The notes under the pieces: generated by a model
What the model saw: only the letters and a program-made list of their open reading frames with translations
What the model was told of the DNA's origin: nothing
Databases searched by the model: none
Position numbers and translations under genes: made by a program
From: Rhodoblastus acidophilus
GTDB lineage: Bacteria > Pseudomonadota > Alphaproteobacteria > Rhizobiales > Beijerinckiaceae
Assembly (NCBI RefSeq): GCF_009720655.1
Contig: NZ_WNKS01000017.1
Location: forward strand, 21,055-85,054
Direction of reading: 5' to 3'
Length of the DNA stretch: 64,000 nt
Shown here: positions 1 through 13,122 of the stretch, one piece after another
Position numbering within the stretch: position 1 is the first letter of the stretch
How the letters are laid out: each line of letters begins with the position of its first letter

Positions 1-1455
1 GCCCGCGCCACCGCGCTCAGCGCGGAAAAATTCGCCGAGAACGAAGCCGAGGCCGGCCATGCCCTGAATGTCCTGATCGCCAGCATCGCGGTCGCGCTCA
101 TCGCCGCCTTCGCCCTGGCCATCGCGGTCTGGCGCTATCTGGCGGGTTCGCTTGGGCAATTGCACGACGCGATGCGCGCGATCACCCGGGGCGAAACCGC
201 GCTCGACCTCAAGCGCCTCGACTCCGCCAATGAAATCGGCGCCATGGCCCGCGCCGTGGAGGTGTTTCGCGAGAACGCCGAGGCGCGCGCCCGTCTGGAG
301 GGCGAGGCCAGGACGGAGCGGGCGCGGGAGTCCGACCGCCAGCGCGGGCTCGAACAGATGATCGCCGGTTTCCGCTCCAGCGTGAACGACATTGTCGCTG
401 CGCTCGGCGCGCGCACCGGCGATATGGACGACACGGCGAAAAAACTCGGCGCGGTCGCCTCCCGCGCCAGCGGCGCCGCCGGCGAAGCCCTCGGCGCGGC
501 CAGCCAGTCCTCGGAAAACATGCAGACAGTGTCCTCCGCGGCGGAGGAGCTGACCTCGTCGATCCTGGAAATCCTCCGGCAGATCGAAGGCATGCGCCAT
601 CGCGTCGACCAGACCAGCGCCTCGGCGCGGGAGACGGACCGCCATGTCGGCGCCCTGGTCGCCCTGGCGGAAAAGATCGGCGCCATTGTCGAGATCATCC
701 GCAACATCGCCCAGCAGACCAACATGCTGGCGCTCAACGCCACCATCGAGGCGGCGCGCGCCGGCGAGGCCGGTCGCGGTTTTGCGGTGGTCGCCTCGGA
801 GGTCAAGACGCTGGCCGAACATACGGCGCGCGCCACCGACGAGATCGGCGCCCAGATCGGCGACATCCAGGCCGCCACCAGGGAGGCGGAAAGCGCCATC
901 CAGGCGATCGCCCAGGCCGCCGAGGACATTGACGGTCTGACCGCCACCATCGCCGCGTCGGTCAGCCAGCAGAGCGAAGCCACGGAGGAAATCGCCCGCG
1001 CCGTCTCCCGCGCCGCGCAAAGCTCGACGGTCACCAGCGACAGCGTCACCCATGCGGCGAGCGTGATCGGCGAAACCAATGTCGAGGCCGGGCGCGTCGC
1101 CTCCGTCACCGAGGCTCTGGCGCAGGCCGGGACAACGCTGACGCAGACGGTCGAAACGTTTTTGGTCGATCTGACGCGCGACATCGGGGAGCGGCGAAAC
1201 GCCCTGCGCCGCCGCTCCACCCAGGCGCTGGTGATTTTTTCAAACGGCGAGAACGAGCCGGCGCAATTGGTCGACATCTCCGACAATGGCGCGAAATTCA
1301 CCTCGTCGGGACGGCTCAAGACCGGCGACGCCATTACGCTGCAATTCGAGGACGGCTCAAAAATCCGCGCCAAAGTGGCCCGCACGGAACCGGGTTTCGC
1401 CGCGGCGCAATTTGCGGAAGCCCAAAGCGGCTCGCTCGACCGCACCGCGGCCTGA
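1..1455 (+). CDS. Methyl-accepting chemotaxis protein with C-terminal PilZ domain (5' end missing)
   Basis: The reading frame is open from base 1, so the gene starts outside the window; 484 residues are visible. Order: end of a periplasmic helix, one membrane segment (about residues 20-45), a HAMP linker with the typical [17 protein letters not shown] stretch, a long coiled-coil signalling domain with the conserved hairpin tip ([18 protein letters not shown], about residues 236-255), and from about residue 398 a PilZ domain with both c-di-GMP-binding signatures, RxxxR (RNALR) and DxSxxG (DISDNG). It is therefore a membrane chemoreceptor that should signal to CheA/CheW and can probably bind c-di-GMP. 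The ligand-binding part is not in the window. Its TGA is also the first three bases of a 131-bp repeat. Confidence 0.93.
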   Translation, partial: ARATALSAEKFAENEAEAGHALNVLIASIAVALIAAFALAIAVWRYLAGSLGQLHDAMRAITRGETALDLKRLDSANEIGAMARAVEVFRENAEARARLEGEARTERARESDRQRGLEQMIAGFRSSVNDIVAALGARTGDMDDTAKKLGAVASRASGAAGEALGAASQSSENMQTVSSAAEELTSSILEILRQIEGMRHRVDQTSASARETDRHVGALVALAEKIGAIVEIIRNIAQQTNMLALNATIEAARAGEAGRGFAVVASEVKTLAEHTARATDEIGAQIGDIQAATREAESAIQAIAQAAEDIDGLTATIAASVSQQSEATEEIARAVSRAAQSSTVTSDSVTHAASVIGETNVEAGRVASVTEALAQAGTTLTQTVETFLVDLTRDIGERRNALRRRSTQALVIFSNGENEPAQLVDISDNGAKFTSSGRLKTGDAITLQFEDGSKIRAKVARTEPGFAAAQFAEAQSGSLDRTAA

Positions 1456-1583
1456 TACGATTTCCGAAGGATCAGTTCGGAAATCGTATTCCGCTCGCGC
1501 GGAAATCCGCCCTTCGCCTGAAGGATTTCCGCGCGATTTCGTTTTCGCGGATCGCGAAGCGATCTTGCGGAAACCGTATGACG
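1453..1583 (+). repeat. Intergenic palindromic repeat, family A, copy 1 (131 bp)
   Basis: This 131-bp block matches 10633-10763 with only three mismatches. It contains an inverted repeat near its start (cgatttccgaa ... ttcggaaatcg), a second one (ggaaatcc ... ggatttcc) and a third (gatcgc-gaa-gcgatc). Its first three bases are the stop codon of the chemoreceptor gene. Shorter inverted copies lie at 14312-14403 and 29052-29132. Confidence 0.9.
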
Positions 1584-1735
1584 CATTTTCTTCACGCGAA
1601 CCGGCATCCACTTCGCTCGAAAATGCTCCAAGCAGGATTTCCGAAAAGTGGCCCCCGGTTTTCGGATAAAAATCCTGCAAAAACGAAGGAACCTAAGCAA
1701 GCATTCGTTGGGCGACCAACGAATGCTTGCTTAAT
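1584..1735 (-). repeat. Intergenic palindromic repeat, family B, copy 1
   Basis: The block follows directly on repeat A. Read on the minus strand it starts with the oxyR stop codon TAA, runs into a long hairpin (AGCAAGCATTCGTTGG / CCAACGAATGCTTGCT with a four-base loop), then AGGTTCCTT, a second imperfect inverted repeat with GGATTTTTATCCGAAAACCGG, and ends in a gcattttc...gaaaatgc inverted repeat. The same order is seen at 23092-23275, and the last part again at 33226-33330. It may act as a 3' end stabiliser or terminator for oxyR; that role is inference. Confidence 0.85.
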
Positions 1736-2699
1736 GGGGAGCGGGCGGGGGGTGAGGGGCTGGAGCATTGGCTTCAGCGGCGTCGCGTTTCTCAAGACCC
1801 GCCCCCAAATCCTGCCTGAGCACGGCGGCAAGACTGCGAAACAGCACCTTTCGGTTCGAGGAGGGCCGCCAGATCAGCGCGATTTTTCGCGCCGCGCCCT
1901 CTTCCGCCAGCGGAACCGACGAAAGATCCAAGCCGCGCAAAATGCCCGAAACCACCGCCATTTCCGGAACCAGCGTCACGCCGAGCCCATTGGCCGCCAT
2001 CTGCACCAAAGTGTGCAGGCTGGTCCCCTGAAATCCGGCGTTGCGCCGCGCCCCTTCCAGCGCACAGGCGGCGAGCGCGTGGTCGCGCAGGCAATGGCCC
2101 TCCTCGAGCAACAACAAATCCTCCCCCGCCAACTCCTGCGGCGGGACGTTTTTGCGGGCGGCGAGCCGGTGGCGCGGCGGACAGACCACATAAAAACGGT
2201 CGCTGGCGAATTCCGCGGTCTCCATGTCGTCGCACGGATAGGGCAAGGCGAAAATCGCCGCGTCGATCTGGCCGCTCTTCAGCCGCGCCAGCAGTTGCGC
2301 GCTCTGCTCCTCGCGCAAAAACACTTTCAGGTCCGAAAATTTCTCGCGAAAAATCGGCATGATGCGCGGCGCGAGAAACGGCCCGATGGTGGGGATCACC
2401 CCCAGATGTAGCGCGCCCGACAACGGATCGCGCGCGGAATCGGCGGCCTCCACCAGTTCCTCGGCGTCGCGCAGCAATGTTTCCGCGCGCGCCGCGAGTT
2501 CGAGGCCGATGGCGGTCGGAATCACTTTTCGTTTGCTGCGCTCCAGCAAACGCACGCCCAAAAGCTCTTCCAACTCCTGAATGGCGGCGCTCAGCGTGGA
2601 CTGGCTGACCAGACAGTCTTCCGCGGCGGCGGAAAAATGCCGCCGCTCGACGACGGCGACAAGGAAGCGAAGCTGGCGCAGCGTGGGAAGATTCCGCAT
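1731..2699 (-). CDS. oxyR: OxyR, peroxide-sensing LysR-family regulator
   Basis: 322 residues, the usual OxyR length. The N-terminal winged helix-turn-helix (about residues 5-65) is followed by a LysR substrate-binding fold. The redox pair is present: C203 and C212 in [12 protein letters not shown], the same spacing and near-identical context as C199/C208 of E. coli OxyR, where H2O2 drives disulfide formation. It is divergent from ahpC, a typical OxyR target, which supports the call. The start at 2699 is chosen because [13 protein letters not shown] matches the family N-terminus; a start ten codons upstream is possible. The stop codon lies at the edge of repeat B. Confidence 0.93.
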   Translation of the reverse strand: MRNLPTLRQLRFLVAVVERRHFSAAAEDCLVSQSTLSAAIQELEELLGVRLLERSKRKVIPTAIGLELAARAETLLRDAEELVEAADSARDPLSGALHLGVIPTIGPFLAPRIMPIFREKFSDLKVFLREEQSAQLLARLKSGQIDAAIFALPYPCDDMETAEFASDRFYVVCPPRHRLAARKNVPPQELAGEDLLLLEEGHCLRDHALAACALEGARRNAGFQGTSLHTLVQMAANGLGVTLVPEMAVVSGILRGLDLSSVPLAEEGAARKIALIWRPSSNRKVLFRSLAAVLRQDLGAGLEKRDAAEANAPAPHPPPAPH

Positions 2700-2976
2700 G
2701 TGTGACCTCTTGCTTCGCCCCCCGCGCAAGAGACCACCCCGTAGCCCTCACCCTGAGGAGCTTGCGCAGCAAGCGTCTCGAAGGGCGGGGGCGGTCCACG
2801 GGTCAGCCATCGAAAGGCAAGCCGATGAGCGAACGCGCCCTTATAATCGTTTTTTCCGATCAACAAAAATCATTTTTTGCGTTTTACCCGATCACGGCTT
2901 CCGTCTAGGTTGCGTTTGCCGGCGACAAAGCCGAGCCCCAGCCGAACGGCGGGATAAAACGTTTTCGAGGTCGCAA
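2700..2976 (+). promoter_or_regulatory. Divergent oxyR/ahpC control region with repeat D
   Basis: The 277-bp interval separates oxyR (minus) from ahpC (plus). It contains a family D repeat (about 2744-2801) and, between it and ahpC, an AT-rich stretch at about 2840-2890 that stands out from the GC-rich surroundings and is the likely place for the ahpC promoter and an OxyR site. I cannot assign exact -35/-10 or operator boxes with confidence. A GAGG Shine-Dalgarno lies six bases before the ahpC ATG. Confidence 0.5.
2744..2801 (+). repeat. Intergenic repeat, family D, copy 1
   Basis: It begins with tagccctcaccctgaggag and ends with cgggggcggtccacgg, enclosing the hairpin gcttgcgcagcaagc. The same outer arms occur at 7613-7745, where the centre is replaced by two copies of a 35-bp palindromic unit. 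This class of short imperfect palindrome is common between genes in Hyphomicrobiales. Confidence 0.75.
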
Positions 2977-3540
2977 ATGTCGCTCATCAACACTCAAGTG
3001 AAACCCTTCAAGGCCACTGCGTTCAAGCAGGGCAAATTCGTTGACGTCTCCGAGGCCGATCTCAAGGGCAAGTGGTCGGTGTTCTTCTTCTACCCGGCCG
3101 ATTTCACCTTCGTCTGCCCGACCGAGCTCGAGGATCTCGCCGACAGCTACGCCGAATTCCAGAAGCTGGGCGTGGAAATCTACGGCGTCTCCACCGACAC
3201 CCATTTCTGCCACAAGGCCTGGCACGACACCTCCGCCGCGATCAAGAAGATCAACTACTTCCTGGTCGGCGACCCCACCCACGCGATTTCCCGCAACTTT
3301 GACGTGCTGATCGAGGAAGCCGGCCTCGCCGACCGCGGCACCTTCGTGGTCGACCCCGACGGCAAGATCGCCATTCTCGAAATCAGCGCCGGCGGCGTCG
3401 GCCGCGACGCCAAGGAGCTGCTGCGCAAGATCAAGGCCGTTCAGTATGTCGCCAGCCACCCCGGCGAAGTCTGCCCGGCCAAGTGGAAGGAAGGCGAAAA
3501 GACCCTCGCCCCCTCGCTCGACCTGGTCGGCAAGATCTGA
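2977..3540 (+). CDS. ahpC: Alkyl hydroperoxide reductase C, typical 2-Cys peroxiredoxin
   Basis: 187 residues, the AhpC length. It reduces H2O2, organic peroxides and peroxynitrite in the cytoplasm. The peroxidatic Cys is C47 in [13 protein letters not shown], and the resolving Cys is C166 in [10 protein letters not shown], so the full 2-Cys mechanism is intact. The ATG at 2977 gives the canonical N-terminus [13 protein letters not shown] and has a GAGG ribosome site. AhpF, encoded 116 bp downstream, is its dedicated reductase. A strong terminator lies between the two genes, so ahpC is probably made in excess over ahpF. Confidence 0.97.
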   Translation: MSLINTQVKPFKATAFKQGKFVDVSEADLKGKWSVFFFYPADFTFVCPTELEDLADSYAEFQKLGVEIYGVSTDTHFCHKAWHDTSAAIKKINYFLVGDPTHAISRNFDVLIEEAGLADRGTFVVDPDGKIAILEISAGGVGRDAKELLRKIKAVQYVASHPGEVCPAKWKEGEKTLAPSLDLVGKI

Positions 3541-3590
3541 TCCAACACAATTCCAGAGCCGCGGTCTCCCCTCTCCTGCGGCGCTGAGAA

Positions 3591-3620
3591 CCCCCGGGCC
3601 ACGGCCCGGGGGCCTTTTTT
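3591..3620 (+). terminator. Rho-independent terminator/attenuator between ahpC and ahpF
   Basis: A perfect 10-bp GC-rich stem (CCCCCGGGCC with GGCCCGGGGG, two-base loop) is followed by CC and six T residues. Its position after ahpC and 36 bp before ahpF implies partial termination that sets the ahpC:ahpF ratio. Confidence 0.85.
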
Positions 3621-3656
3621 AAGAAGAAAACGCGAATAACTTTTGGAGACTGGACC

Positions 3657-5228
3657 ATGCTGGACGACGCCATCAAGAGCCAATTGCGCGCCTATTTCGA
3701 GCGGATCGTCTCCCCGATCACCCTGACCGCCACGCTCGGCGCCGACGAAAAGTCCCAGGAGATGAAAGCGCTGCTCGAAGACGTGGCGGCGCAATCGGAC
3801 AAGATTTCGCTCAAGCTCGACGGCGGGGACCCCCGCGTCCCGAGCTTTGGCATCGCCCGCGACGGCGAGGCGCCGCGCGCCAGTTTCGCCGGCCTGCCGA
3901 TGGGCCATGAATTCAACTCGCTGATCCTCGCCCTGCTGCATGTCGGCGGCTACGCGGCCAAGGAATCGCCCGAAGCCATCGAACAGGCCAAGGGTTTGAG
4001 CGGCGATTTCGTCTTCGAAACCTTCTTCTCGCTGTCCTGCCAGAACTGCCCCGACGTGGTGCAGGCGCTGAATCTGTTGGCGGCGCTGAATCCGCGCGTA
4101 AAACACGTGGCCATCGACGGCGCGCTGTTCCCGGCGGAGGTCGAGTCCCGCAAGGTCATGGCGGTCCCGGCCATTTTCCTCAATGGCGAACCGTTCGGCC
4201 AGGGCCGCATGGGCTTTGAGGAAATCCTGGCGAAACTCGACGTCAACGCCGGCGCCAAAGCCGCTGAAAAACTCGCCGACAAAAAGCCGTTCGACGTGCT
4301 GGTGGTCGGCGGCGGCCCGGCCGGCGCGGCGGCGGCGATCTATGCGGCGCGAAAAGGCATCGCCACCGGCGTGATCGCGGAACGGTTCGGCGGGCAGGTG
4401 CTCGACACCATGTCCATCGAAAATTTCATTTCCGTCCCGCACACCGAAGGACCAAAACTGGCGGCAGCGCTGGAGCAGCACGTCAAAGCTTACGAAGTTG
4501 ACGTGATGAACCTGCAAAAGGCGTCAAAACTGATCCCCGCCGGCGCCGATGGTTTTGTCGGCGTGCAACTGGAGAACGGCGCGACGCTGACGGCGAAAAC
4601 CGTGATCCTCTCGACCGGCGCGCGCTGGCGCTCGATGAACGTGCCCGGCGAGCAAGACTACCGCAACAAGGGGGTGGCCTATTGCCCGCATTGCGACGGT
4701 CCGCTGTTCAAGGGCAAGCGCGTGGCGGTGATCGGCGGCGGCAATTCCGGCGTCGAGGCGGCCATCGACCTCGCCGGCATTGTCTCGCATGTCACCCTGA
4801 TCGAGTTCGACGCGCAATTGCGCGCCGACGCGGTGCTGCAAGCCAAACTGCGCTCGCTGAAAAACGTCGATGTCCTCGTCTCCGCCCAAACCACGGAAGT
4901 CCACGGCGACGGCGAAAAGGTCGTGGGTCTCTCCTACAAGGACCGCAAGACGGGCGCCGCGCACACACTCGACCTGGAAGGCATTTTCGTGCAGATCGGC
5001 CTGGTCCCCAACACCGAATGGCTGAAGGGAACCCTCGCGCTGTCGCCGCGCGGCGAAGTCGAAGTGGACGCGCGCGGCGCGACATCGCTCCCCGGCGTGT
5101 TCGCGGCCGGCGACTGCACGACCACGCCGTACAAGCAAATCATCATCGCCATGGGCGACGGGGCGAAATCAGCGTTGTCCGCCTTCGACCACCTGATCCG
5201 CATGGCGCCGGAAGCGGTGGCGGCCTAG
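3657..5228 (+). CDS. ahpF: Alkyl hydroperoxide reductase subunit F (NADH:peroxiredoxin reductase)
   Basis: 523 residues, full length for AhpF. The N-terminal double-thioredoxin domain carries the disulfide centre C128-Q-N-C131, and the C-terminal thioredoxin-reductase part has an FAD-binding [12 protein letters not shown] motif (about residues 216-228), the C343-P-H-C346 redox centre, an NAD(P)H-binding [10 protein letters not shown] motif and the closing FAD motif GVFAAGDCT. It passes electrons from NADH through FAD and both disulfides to AhpC. It is transcribed in the same direction as ahpC, with the terminator hairpin in between. Confidence 0.97.
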   Translation: MLDDAIKSQLRAYFERIVSPITLTATLGADEKSQEMKALLEDVAAQSDKISLKLDGGDPRVPSFGIARDGEAPRASFAGLPMGHEFNSLILALLHVGGYAAKESPEAIEQAKGLSGDFVFETFFSLSCQNCPDVVQALNLLAALNPRVKHVAIDGALFPAEVESRKVMAVPAIFLNGEPFGQGRMGFEEILAKLDVNAGAKAAEKLADKKPFDVLVVGGGPAGAAAAIYAARKGIATGVIAERFGGQVLDTMSIENFISVPHTEGPKLAAALEQHVKAYEVDVMNLQKASKLIPAGADGFVGVQLENGATLTAKTVILSTGARWRSMNVPGEQDYRNKGVAYCPHCDGPLFKGKRVAVIGGGNSGVEAAIDLAGIVSHVTLIEFDAQLRADAVLQAKLRSLKNVDVLVSAQTTEVHGDGEKVVGLSYKDRKTGAAHTLDLEGIFVQIGLVPNTEWLKGTLALSPRGEVEVDARGATSLPGVFAAGDCTTTPYKQIIIAMGDGAKSALSAFDHLIRMAPEAVAA

Positions 5229-5248
5229 CCACGACTGGTCGGGACGAT

Positions 5249-5346
5249 CCCTTCTCCCCATCGCCCGTCTTTAGACGGGCGTTCTGACGAACGCCCTGCG
5301 GCGGGAGAAGGTGGCTCGCGGCGACAGCCGCGAGACGGATGAGGGG
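5249..5346 (+). repeat. Intergenic repeat, family C, copy 1, carrying a nested mini-palindrome
   Basis: The arms ccttctcccc...gggagaaggtggctcg and cgagacggatgagggg match the 60-bp copy at 10771-10830. In this copy the loop of the first hairpin holds an extra block of about 40 bp (5264-5302) made of two small hairpins (cccgtc-ttta-gacggg and gggcgttc-tgac-gaacgccc), closely related to the 35-bp unit at 7644-7713. Confidence 0.8.
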
Positions 5347-5512
5347 TTCGGAGCCTGCCTCCCCTGCGCCAAGGGCCTGCAAACCAAGCGTTTGCGGGCC
5401 CTTGATGCTTTGGCGCGCCTCCCCATCTAAAGTGCGGCGCTGATCGATGCGCGCCCAACGCGCAAGAGCGCGCTCCTCCCGACATTCGAACGCTTCAGCC
5501 ACGGGGTCGCCT

Positions 5513-6328
5513 GTGAACGCTTCCGCTCGCCCGCAAGTCCTGATGTGCCCGCCCGATTTTTTCGGCGTGTCCTATGTCATCAATCCCTGGATGGAGGGCC
5601 AGCAGGGCCACACCGACGCCGCCGAGGCCCAGGCGCAATGGACAGGCTTGAAAGATCTGATCGCGCGCCACGCCGACGTGAGCCTGATCATGCCGCACGC
5701 CGGCCTTCCCGATCTCGTCTTCACCGCCAACGCCGGCCTCGCGCTCGAAGGCAAGGTTCTGCTCAGCCGCTTCCGCCGCCCGCAGCGCCGGGGCGAGGAA
5801 CATTGGTGGCGCGCCTGGTTTGAAAAAGCGGGCTACGAGATCATCACGCCGCCGGAAGAGCTGTGCTTCGAGGGCGCCGGCGACGCGCTCTTCGACGAGG
5901 CCCGGCAAACAATCTGGCTCGGCCACGGTTTTCGCTCGGACCAAGAGATGGCGCCGCTGGCGGCAAAGATTTTCGGTCGCGAAACCGTGCCGCTACGGCT
6001 GATCGACCCGCGCTTCTACCACCTCGACACCTGCTTCTGCCCGCTGCCCGACGGCGCCCTGCTCTACTATCCTGCCGCCTTCGACGCGCCATCGCGGGCG
6101 GAAATCGAGCGCCGCGTCGCCCCGGACCAGCGCATCGCCGTGGACGAGTCCGACGCGATAAAATTCTGCTGCAATGCCGTGGCGCTCGACGCCATGCTGG
6201 TGCTCAACGACGCCAGCCCCGCGCTGGAGGCGCAGGCGCGGGCGCACGGACTGGCGCCCACGCGCGCGCCGCTCACCCAGTTCATGAAGGCGGGCGGCGC
6301 CGCCAAGTGTCTGACCTTGCGGATTTAA
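5513..6328 (+). CDS. Arginine deiminase / dimethylarginine dimethylaminohydrolase-like enzyme
   Basis: 271 residues from the GTG at 5513, which directly precedes the conserved domain; a longer frame starts upstream. The protein belongs to the guanidino-group modifying superfamily (pentein fold): [19 protein letters not shown], the catalytic-His region [11 protein letters not shown] and the C-terminal nucleophile Cys in [11 protein letters not shown] are all present. Members hydrolyse arginine or methylarginines to citrulline plus ammonia or amine. Which substrate this one uses cannot be read from the sequence. It stands alone between ahpF and recA in the same direction, with no arginine catabolism genes nearby. 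Confidence 0.82.
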   Translation: MNASARPQVLMCPPDFFGVSYVINPWMEGQQGHTDAAEAQAQWTGLKDLIARHADVSLIMPHAGLPDLVFTANAGLALEGKVLLSRFRRPQRRGEEHWWRAWFEKAGYEIITPPEELCFEGAGDALFDEARQTIWLGHGFRSDQEMAPLAAKIFGRETVPLRLIDPRFYHLDTCFCPLPDGALLYYPAAFDAPSRAEIERRVAPDQRIAVDESDAIKFCCNAVALDAMLVLNDASPALEAQARAHGLAPTRAPLTQFMKAGGAAKCLTLRI

Positions 6329-6412
6329 GTTCGTCCGCACGACGCAGGGGATTCGACCAAGGCGAAAGCCGGCCGCAACCGCCCGGTCGCCAACACCCAC
6401 AACCTTGAACGC

Positions 6413-6455
6413 GAACAAAAAAAGAACTTGTGAACAAGAACAAACGCTGTACATT
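6413..6455 (+). promoter_or_regulatory. recA promoter with alphaproteobacterial LexA (SOS) box
   Basis: GAAC at 6413-6416, seven bases, then GAAC at 6424-6427 is an exact match to the alphaproteobacterial LexA operator GAAC-N7-GAAC. A plausible promoter follows at once: TTGTGA (6428-6433), a 16-base spacer and TACATT (6450-6455). Additional GAAC half-sites flank it. LexA bound here would block RNA polymerase, so recA should be induced by DNA damage. Confidence 0.85.
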
Positions 6456-6509
6456 GGGGTTCAGAGCGGTTGCGTCAGCCGCGTCAAACATGCCAGAAGG
6501 GTCAGTCCG

Positions 6510-7583
<1,074 letters not shown>

Positions 7584-7612
7584 CGAGCCGTCCATCGCTC
7601 GACCGCCCAAAG

Positions 7613-7745
7613 AGTAGCCCTCATCCCGAGGAATCCGCCATAGCCCGCGTCAGACGGGCGTCTGAAGACGCCCTATGGCCCGCGTCAGACGGGCGTCTGA
7701 AGACGCCCTATGGCGGCTGTCTCGAAGGACGAGGGCGGTCCACGG
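7613..7745 (+). repeat. Intergenic repeat, family D, copy 2, with tandemly duplicated 35-bp unit
   Basis: The outer arms (gtagccctcatcccgagga ... ctcgaaggacgagggcggtccacgg) match copy 1 at 2744-2801. The centre is a perfect tandem duplication of a 35-bp unit, 7644-7678 and 7679-7713, each built as cccg...cgggcgtct-gaagacgccc, i.e. self-complementary. The unit resembles the block nested in repeat C at 5264-5302. Confidence 0.85.
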
Positions 7746-7758
7746 TTTCCGAGTTTGC

Positions 7759-7787
7759 GCCGACGCCGCCCAGGCGTCGGCTTTTTT
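7759..7787 (+). terminator. Rho-independent terminator after recA
   Basis: A perfect 9-bp stem (GCCGACGCC / GGCGTCGGC, five-base loop) is followed by six T residues. It separates recA from alaS. The remaining stretch 7788-7980 holds the presumed alaS promoter, with no clear boxes that I can assign. Confidence 0.85.
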
Positions 7788-7980
7788 CGTCGCGGAATGG
7801 CCGCGACATCCCCCCTCGGCGCGCACCGCCTTGAACCGCCTGAAAACTCCGCGAATGCGCGCGTCGCGCCCCTCTCGACTTAAGGACGCCCCTCCATTAG
7901 ATAGAGCCGCTTGCACCCGTGAACCCGTTCCGCCCGGCGCGACGTTCAGGCAAGTCGGAAAGCAAAGGTTTGGGCAGTCC

Positions 7981-10632
<2,652 letters not shown>

Positions 10633-10635
<3 letters not shown>

Positions 10636-10763
10636 TACGATTTCCGAACGATCAGTTCGGAAATCGTATTCCGCTCGCGCGGAAATCCGCCCTTCGCCTG
10701 AAGGATTTCCGCGCGATTTCGTTTTCGCGGATCACGAAGCGATCTTGTGGAAACCGTATGACG
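10633..10763 (+). repeat. Intergenic palindromic repeat, family A, copy 2 (131 bp)
   Basis: 128 of 131 positions are identical to 1453-1583. As in copy 1, the first three bases are the stop codon of the upstream gene, here alaS. Confidence 0.9.
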
Positions 10764-10770
10764 GCCTCTT

Positions 10771-10830
10771 CCTTCTCCCCTTGCGGGAGAAGGTGGCTCG
10801 GCGGCGAAGCCGCCGAGACGGATGAGGGGG
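10771..10830 (+). repeat. Intergenic repeat, family C, copy 2
   Basis: Two adjacent hairpins: cttctcccc-ttgc-gggagaag and cggcggc-gaa-gccgccg, ending gagacggatgaggggg. It is the undisturbed form of the repeat at 5249-5346. It fills the convergent alaS/moxR interval together with repeat A and ends next to the moxR stop codon. Confidence 0.8.
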
Positions 10831-10831
10831 A

Positions 10832-11677
10832 CTACCTCTTCTCCCGCCGGTGCAAAAACGCCAGCCTTTCAAACATATGCACATCCTGCTCGTTCTTGAG
10901 CAGCGCGCCGTGCAGCGGCGGAATCAGCTTCGACTGGTCGGACTCGCGCAATTGCTCCGGCGAAATATCCTCCGACAGCAGCAGCTTCAGCCAATCCAGC
11001 AGTTCGGACGTTGACGGCTTTTTCTTCAGCCCGGGAACCTCGCGCATCTGGAAGAACAGCCGCAGCGCCTCTTCCACCAAAGCCTTTTTGAGCCCCGGGA
11101 AATGCGCGGCGACAATGGCCTCCATCGTCTCGCGGTCGGGAAATTTGATATAGTGGAAGAAGCAGCGACGCAGAAACGCGTCGGGAAGCTCCTTCTCGTT
11201 GTTCGAGGTAATGATCACCAGCGGGCGTTTTTTCGCCCGCACCGTCTCGCCGGTCTCGTAGACGTGGAACTCCATGCGGTCGAGTTCAAGCAACAAATCG
11301 TTGGGGAATTCGATGTCGGCCTTGTCGATCTCGTCGATCAAGAGCACCGTGTGCTGGTCCGCGTCGAAGGCGTCCCAAAGCTTGCCGCGCTTGATATAGG
11401 CGCCGATGTCGGCGACGCGCGGATCGCCCAGCTGCGAGTCGCGCAGGCGCGACACCGCGTCATATTCATAAAGGCCCTGCTGCGCCTTGGTCGTCGATTT
11501 GATGTGCCACGTCAGCAACGGGGCGCCCAAAGCCGCCGCCACTTCCTCCGCCAGCACGGTCTTGCCTGTGCCCGGTTCGCCCTTGACCAGCAGGGGCCGT
11601 TCGAGCGCCAGCGCGGCGTTGACCGCGACCTGCAGGTCGCGGGTGGCGATATAGCTGTCGGATCCAGTGAAGCGCAT
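10832..11677 (-). CDS. MoxR-family AAA+ ATPase
   Basis: 281 residues from the ATG at 11677, which gives MRFTGSDSYIATRDLQ, the usual start; longer frames upstream are not needed. Walker A GEPGTGKT is at residues 33-40, Walker B LLIDEID at 112-118, sensor 1 ITSNNEKELPDAFLRRC follows. MoxR ATPases act as chaperones that activate metalloenzymes or assemble complexes together with VWA-domain partners. A VWA protein of the matching CoxE type is encoded at 13123-14298, separated by one outer-membrane protein gene. The client enzyme is not visible here. Confidence 0.9.
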   Translation of the reverse strand: MRFTGSDSYIATRDLQVAVNAALALERPLLVKGEPGTGKTVLAEEVAAALGAPLLTWHIKSTTKAQQGLYEYDAVSRLRDSQLGDPRVADIGAYIKRGKLWDAFDADQHTVLLIDEIDKADIEFPNDLLLELDRMEFHVYETGETVRAKKRPLVIITSNNEKELPDAFLRRCFFHYIKFPDRETMEAIVAAHFPGLKKALVEEALRLFFQMREVPGLKKKPSTSELLDWLKLLLSEDISPEQLRESDQSKLIPPLHGALLKNEQDVHMFERLAFLHRREKR

Positions 11678-12069
11678 GGGGGGTTCCGCGATGAAGACGC
11701 CGGGATTGTGGCGCCGCAGCATCACGACGGCAAGCGTCGGGACTCGCGAATCCGAAGGCGCGAGCTTGCGGCTAAACGTAAGCAAAGTCTTAAAATTTCT
11801 CCTCCCAAAGGAGGAGAGAGGCGGAACAAGCCGGCCAAAACTCGGTCAGCGCTCGGATTTTCTGTGACATTTGTACAACGTGCGGTCTCAGAATAGCCCG
11901 TTTCGCCCGGTTTACGCCCCGAATGAGGCCACGGCGCCTTCTTCGAGCGGGGCCGCTGGATTATTGTGAAGTTCTTGGAAGCTCCCGGTCGCGCCACATG
12001 GCTAACCCGCGCTGCGACCGGGTGAAGAAATTCAAATCCGTCACTGAAGCCCTCGGGAGGGGTATTCAA
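11678..12069. other. Divergent intergenic region (moxR / outer-membrane transporter)
   Basis: 392 bp without a supportable gene. It holds the promoters of both divergent genes. A hairpin with an 8-bp stem (TCTCCTCC-CAAA-GGAGGAGA, 11798-11817) is visible. A strong purine-rich ribosome site (GGGAGGGG) sits just before the ATG at 12070. I see no recognisable operator. Confidence 0.5.
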
Positions 12070-13014
12070 ATGAAACTCACCGCCAAATTCGCCGGAGCTC
12101 TGCTCGGCGCAATGACCTTCTCGGGCGCCGCGCTCGCCAGCATCGCCGGCCCGACCAACCCGACGGGCGAACGCGCCGGTCTCGACCTCGCCTCGCCGCT
12201 GCCGGAAGGCGTGTATTTCCTCGACTTCGCGTCGGTCGGTTCCTGGCGCTCGCTGAAGGGCGACAACGGCTTCGACTACAACGTTCCGCTCATCGCCTGG
12301 TCGACCCCCTGGACCGTTGCCGGCGGCCGCATCCAGCTGATCGCCGCTGCTCCGATGATCTCGGCGAGCAACAACGTCCCGACCGCGCACATCCGCGGCA
12401 TGTACAACCCCTTCGTCGCGGGCCAGATCGCCTGGAACATCGGCAACGGCTTCTCGGTCTCCTATCTCGCCGGCGCCTATATCGGCATCAGCGGCACCAA
12501 CCTCTTCGTGAACGGCGCCCTCGCGGCCCAGAACCCGATCAACCAGACCACCTTCCATCAGCAGTTGGCTTTGGCTTGGCACGGCGACGGCTGGAACGCG
12601 ACCGCCAACCTGATCTACAACCTGATCGGCGACACCAACAGCGTCAACCCGCTCGCTCCGGTGCCGGTGCGCAACGCCAGCTTCTTCAGCTATGACCTCG
12701 GTCTGACCAAGACCCTCGGCAAGTGGGAAGTCGGTATGGTCGCCTACGGCACGGTCGCTCAGACGGGCACCTACAACGACGCGAACCTCGGCCCGAACAC
12801 CTTCCTCGCCTGCAGCGGCTGCTCGCAGTTCGCGCTGGGCGGCCTCATCGGCTACAACTTCGGCCCGGTCATCACCCAGGCGACCATCGCGACCGACCTC
12901 TACGTGCACAGCGACGGCAACTACTGGCAGCAGAAGGAGACCCGTGGTCTTCTGCGCACGATCATCCCGCTGTGGAACCCGGAAGCCCCGAAGGCCGTCG
13001 TCGCCAAGTATTGA
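12070..13014 (+). CDS. Outer-membrane transporter-like beta-barrel (phenol-degradation MetA-pathway family)
   Basis: 314 residues: a signal peptide (MKLTAKFAGALLGAMTFSGAALA) and then a mature protein beginning near SIAGPTNPTGERAGLDLASPLPEGVYFLDFAS, which together with GGRIQLIAAAPMI and the alternating aromatic/polar strands matches the SphA/MetA-pathway outer-membrane transporter family (Pfam PF13557-like). Family members are proposed channels for hydrophobic or aromatic compounds; the substrate here is unknown. Codon use is strongly biased to C-ending codons and the ribosome site is strong, suggesting high expression. A terminator follows at 13062. Confidence 0.72.
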   Translation: MKLTAKFAGALLGAMTFSGAALASIAGPTNPTGERAGLDLASPLPEGVYFLDFASVGSWRSLKGDNGFDYNVPLIAWSTPWTVAGGRIQLIAAAPMISASNNVPTAHIRGMYNPFVAGQIAWNIGNGFSVSYLAGAYIGISGTNLFVNGALAAQNPINQTTFHQQLALAWHGDGWNATANLIYNLIGDTNSVNPLAPVPVRNASFFSYDLGLTKTLGKWEVGMVAYGTVAQTGTYNDANLGPNTFLACSGCSQFALGGLIGYNFGPVITQATIATDLYVHSDGNYWQQKETRGLLRTIIPLWNPEAPKAVVAKY

Positions 13015-13061
13015 GATTTTTCTCACGCGGTCAGGCCCCGCGCCTGACCGCTCCGCTTATG

Positions 13062-13095
13062 ACCGCCGGTGGCTCTCCATCGGCGGTTTTTCTTT
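13062..13095 (+). terminator. Rho-independent terminator after the outer-membrane transporter gene
   Basis: ACCGCCG (13062-13068) pairs with CGGCGGT (13081-13087), followed by a T-rich run to 13095. A separate 9-bp hairpin (13028-13050) lies just upstream without a T tract. Confidence 0.75.
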
Positions 13096-13122
13096 TGCGG
13101 GTTTCCGGCGCATAATCACGCC

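Noticed and set aside
135..1700. Open frame of about 520 codons on the minus strand
   Set aside because: Antisense of the chemoreceptor, whose plus-strand HAMP, MCP tip and PilZ motifs are unambiguous.
7644..7713. Possible short CRISPR-like array
   Set aside because: The two 35-bp units are directly adjacent with no spacer and are self-complementary; this is a duplicated palindromic unit, and no cas genes are present.
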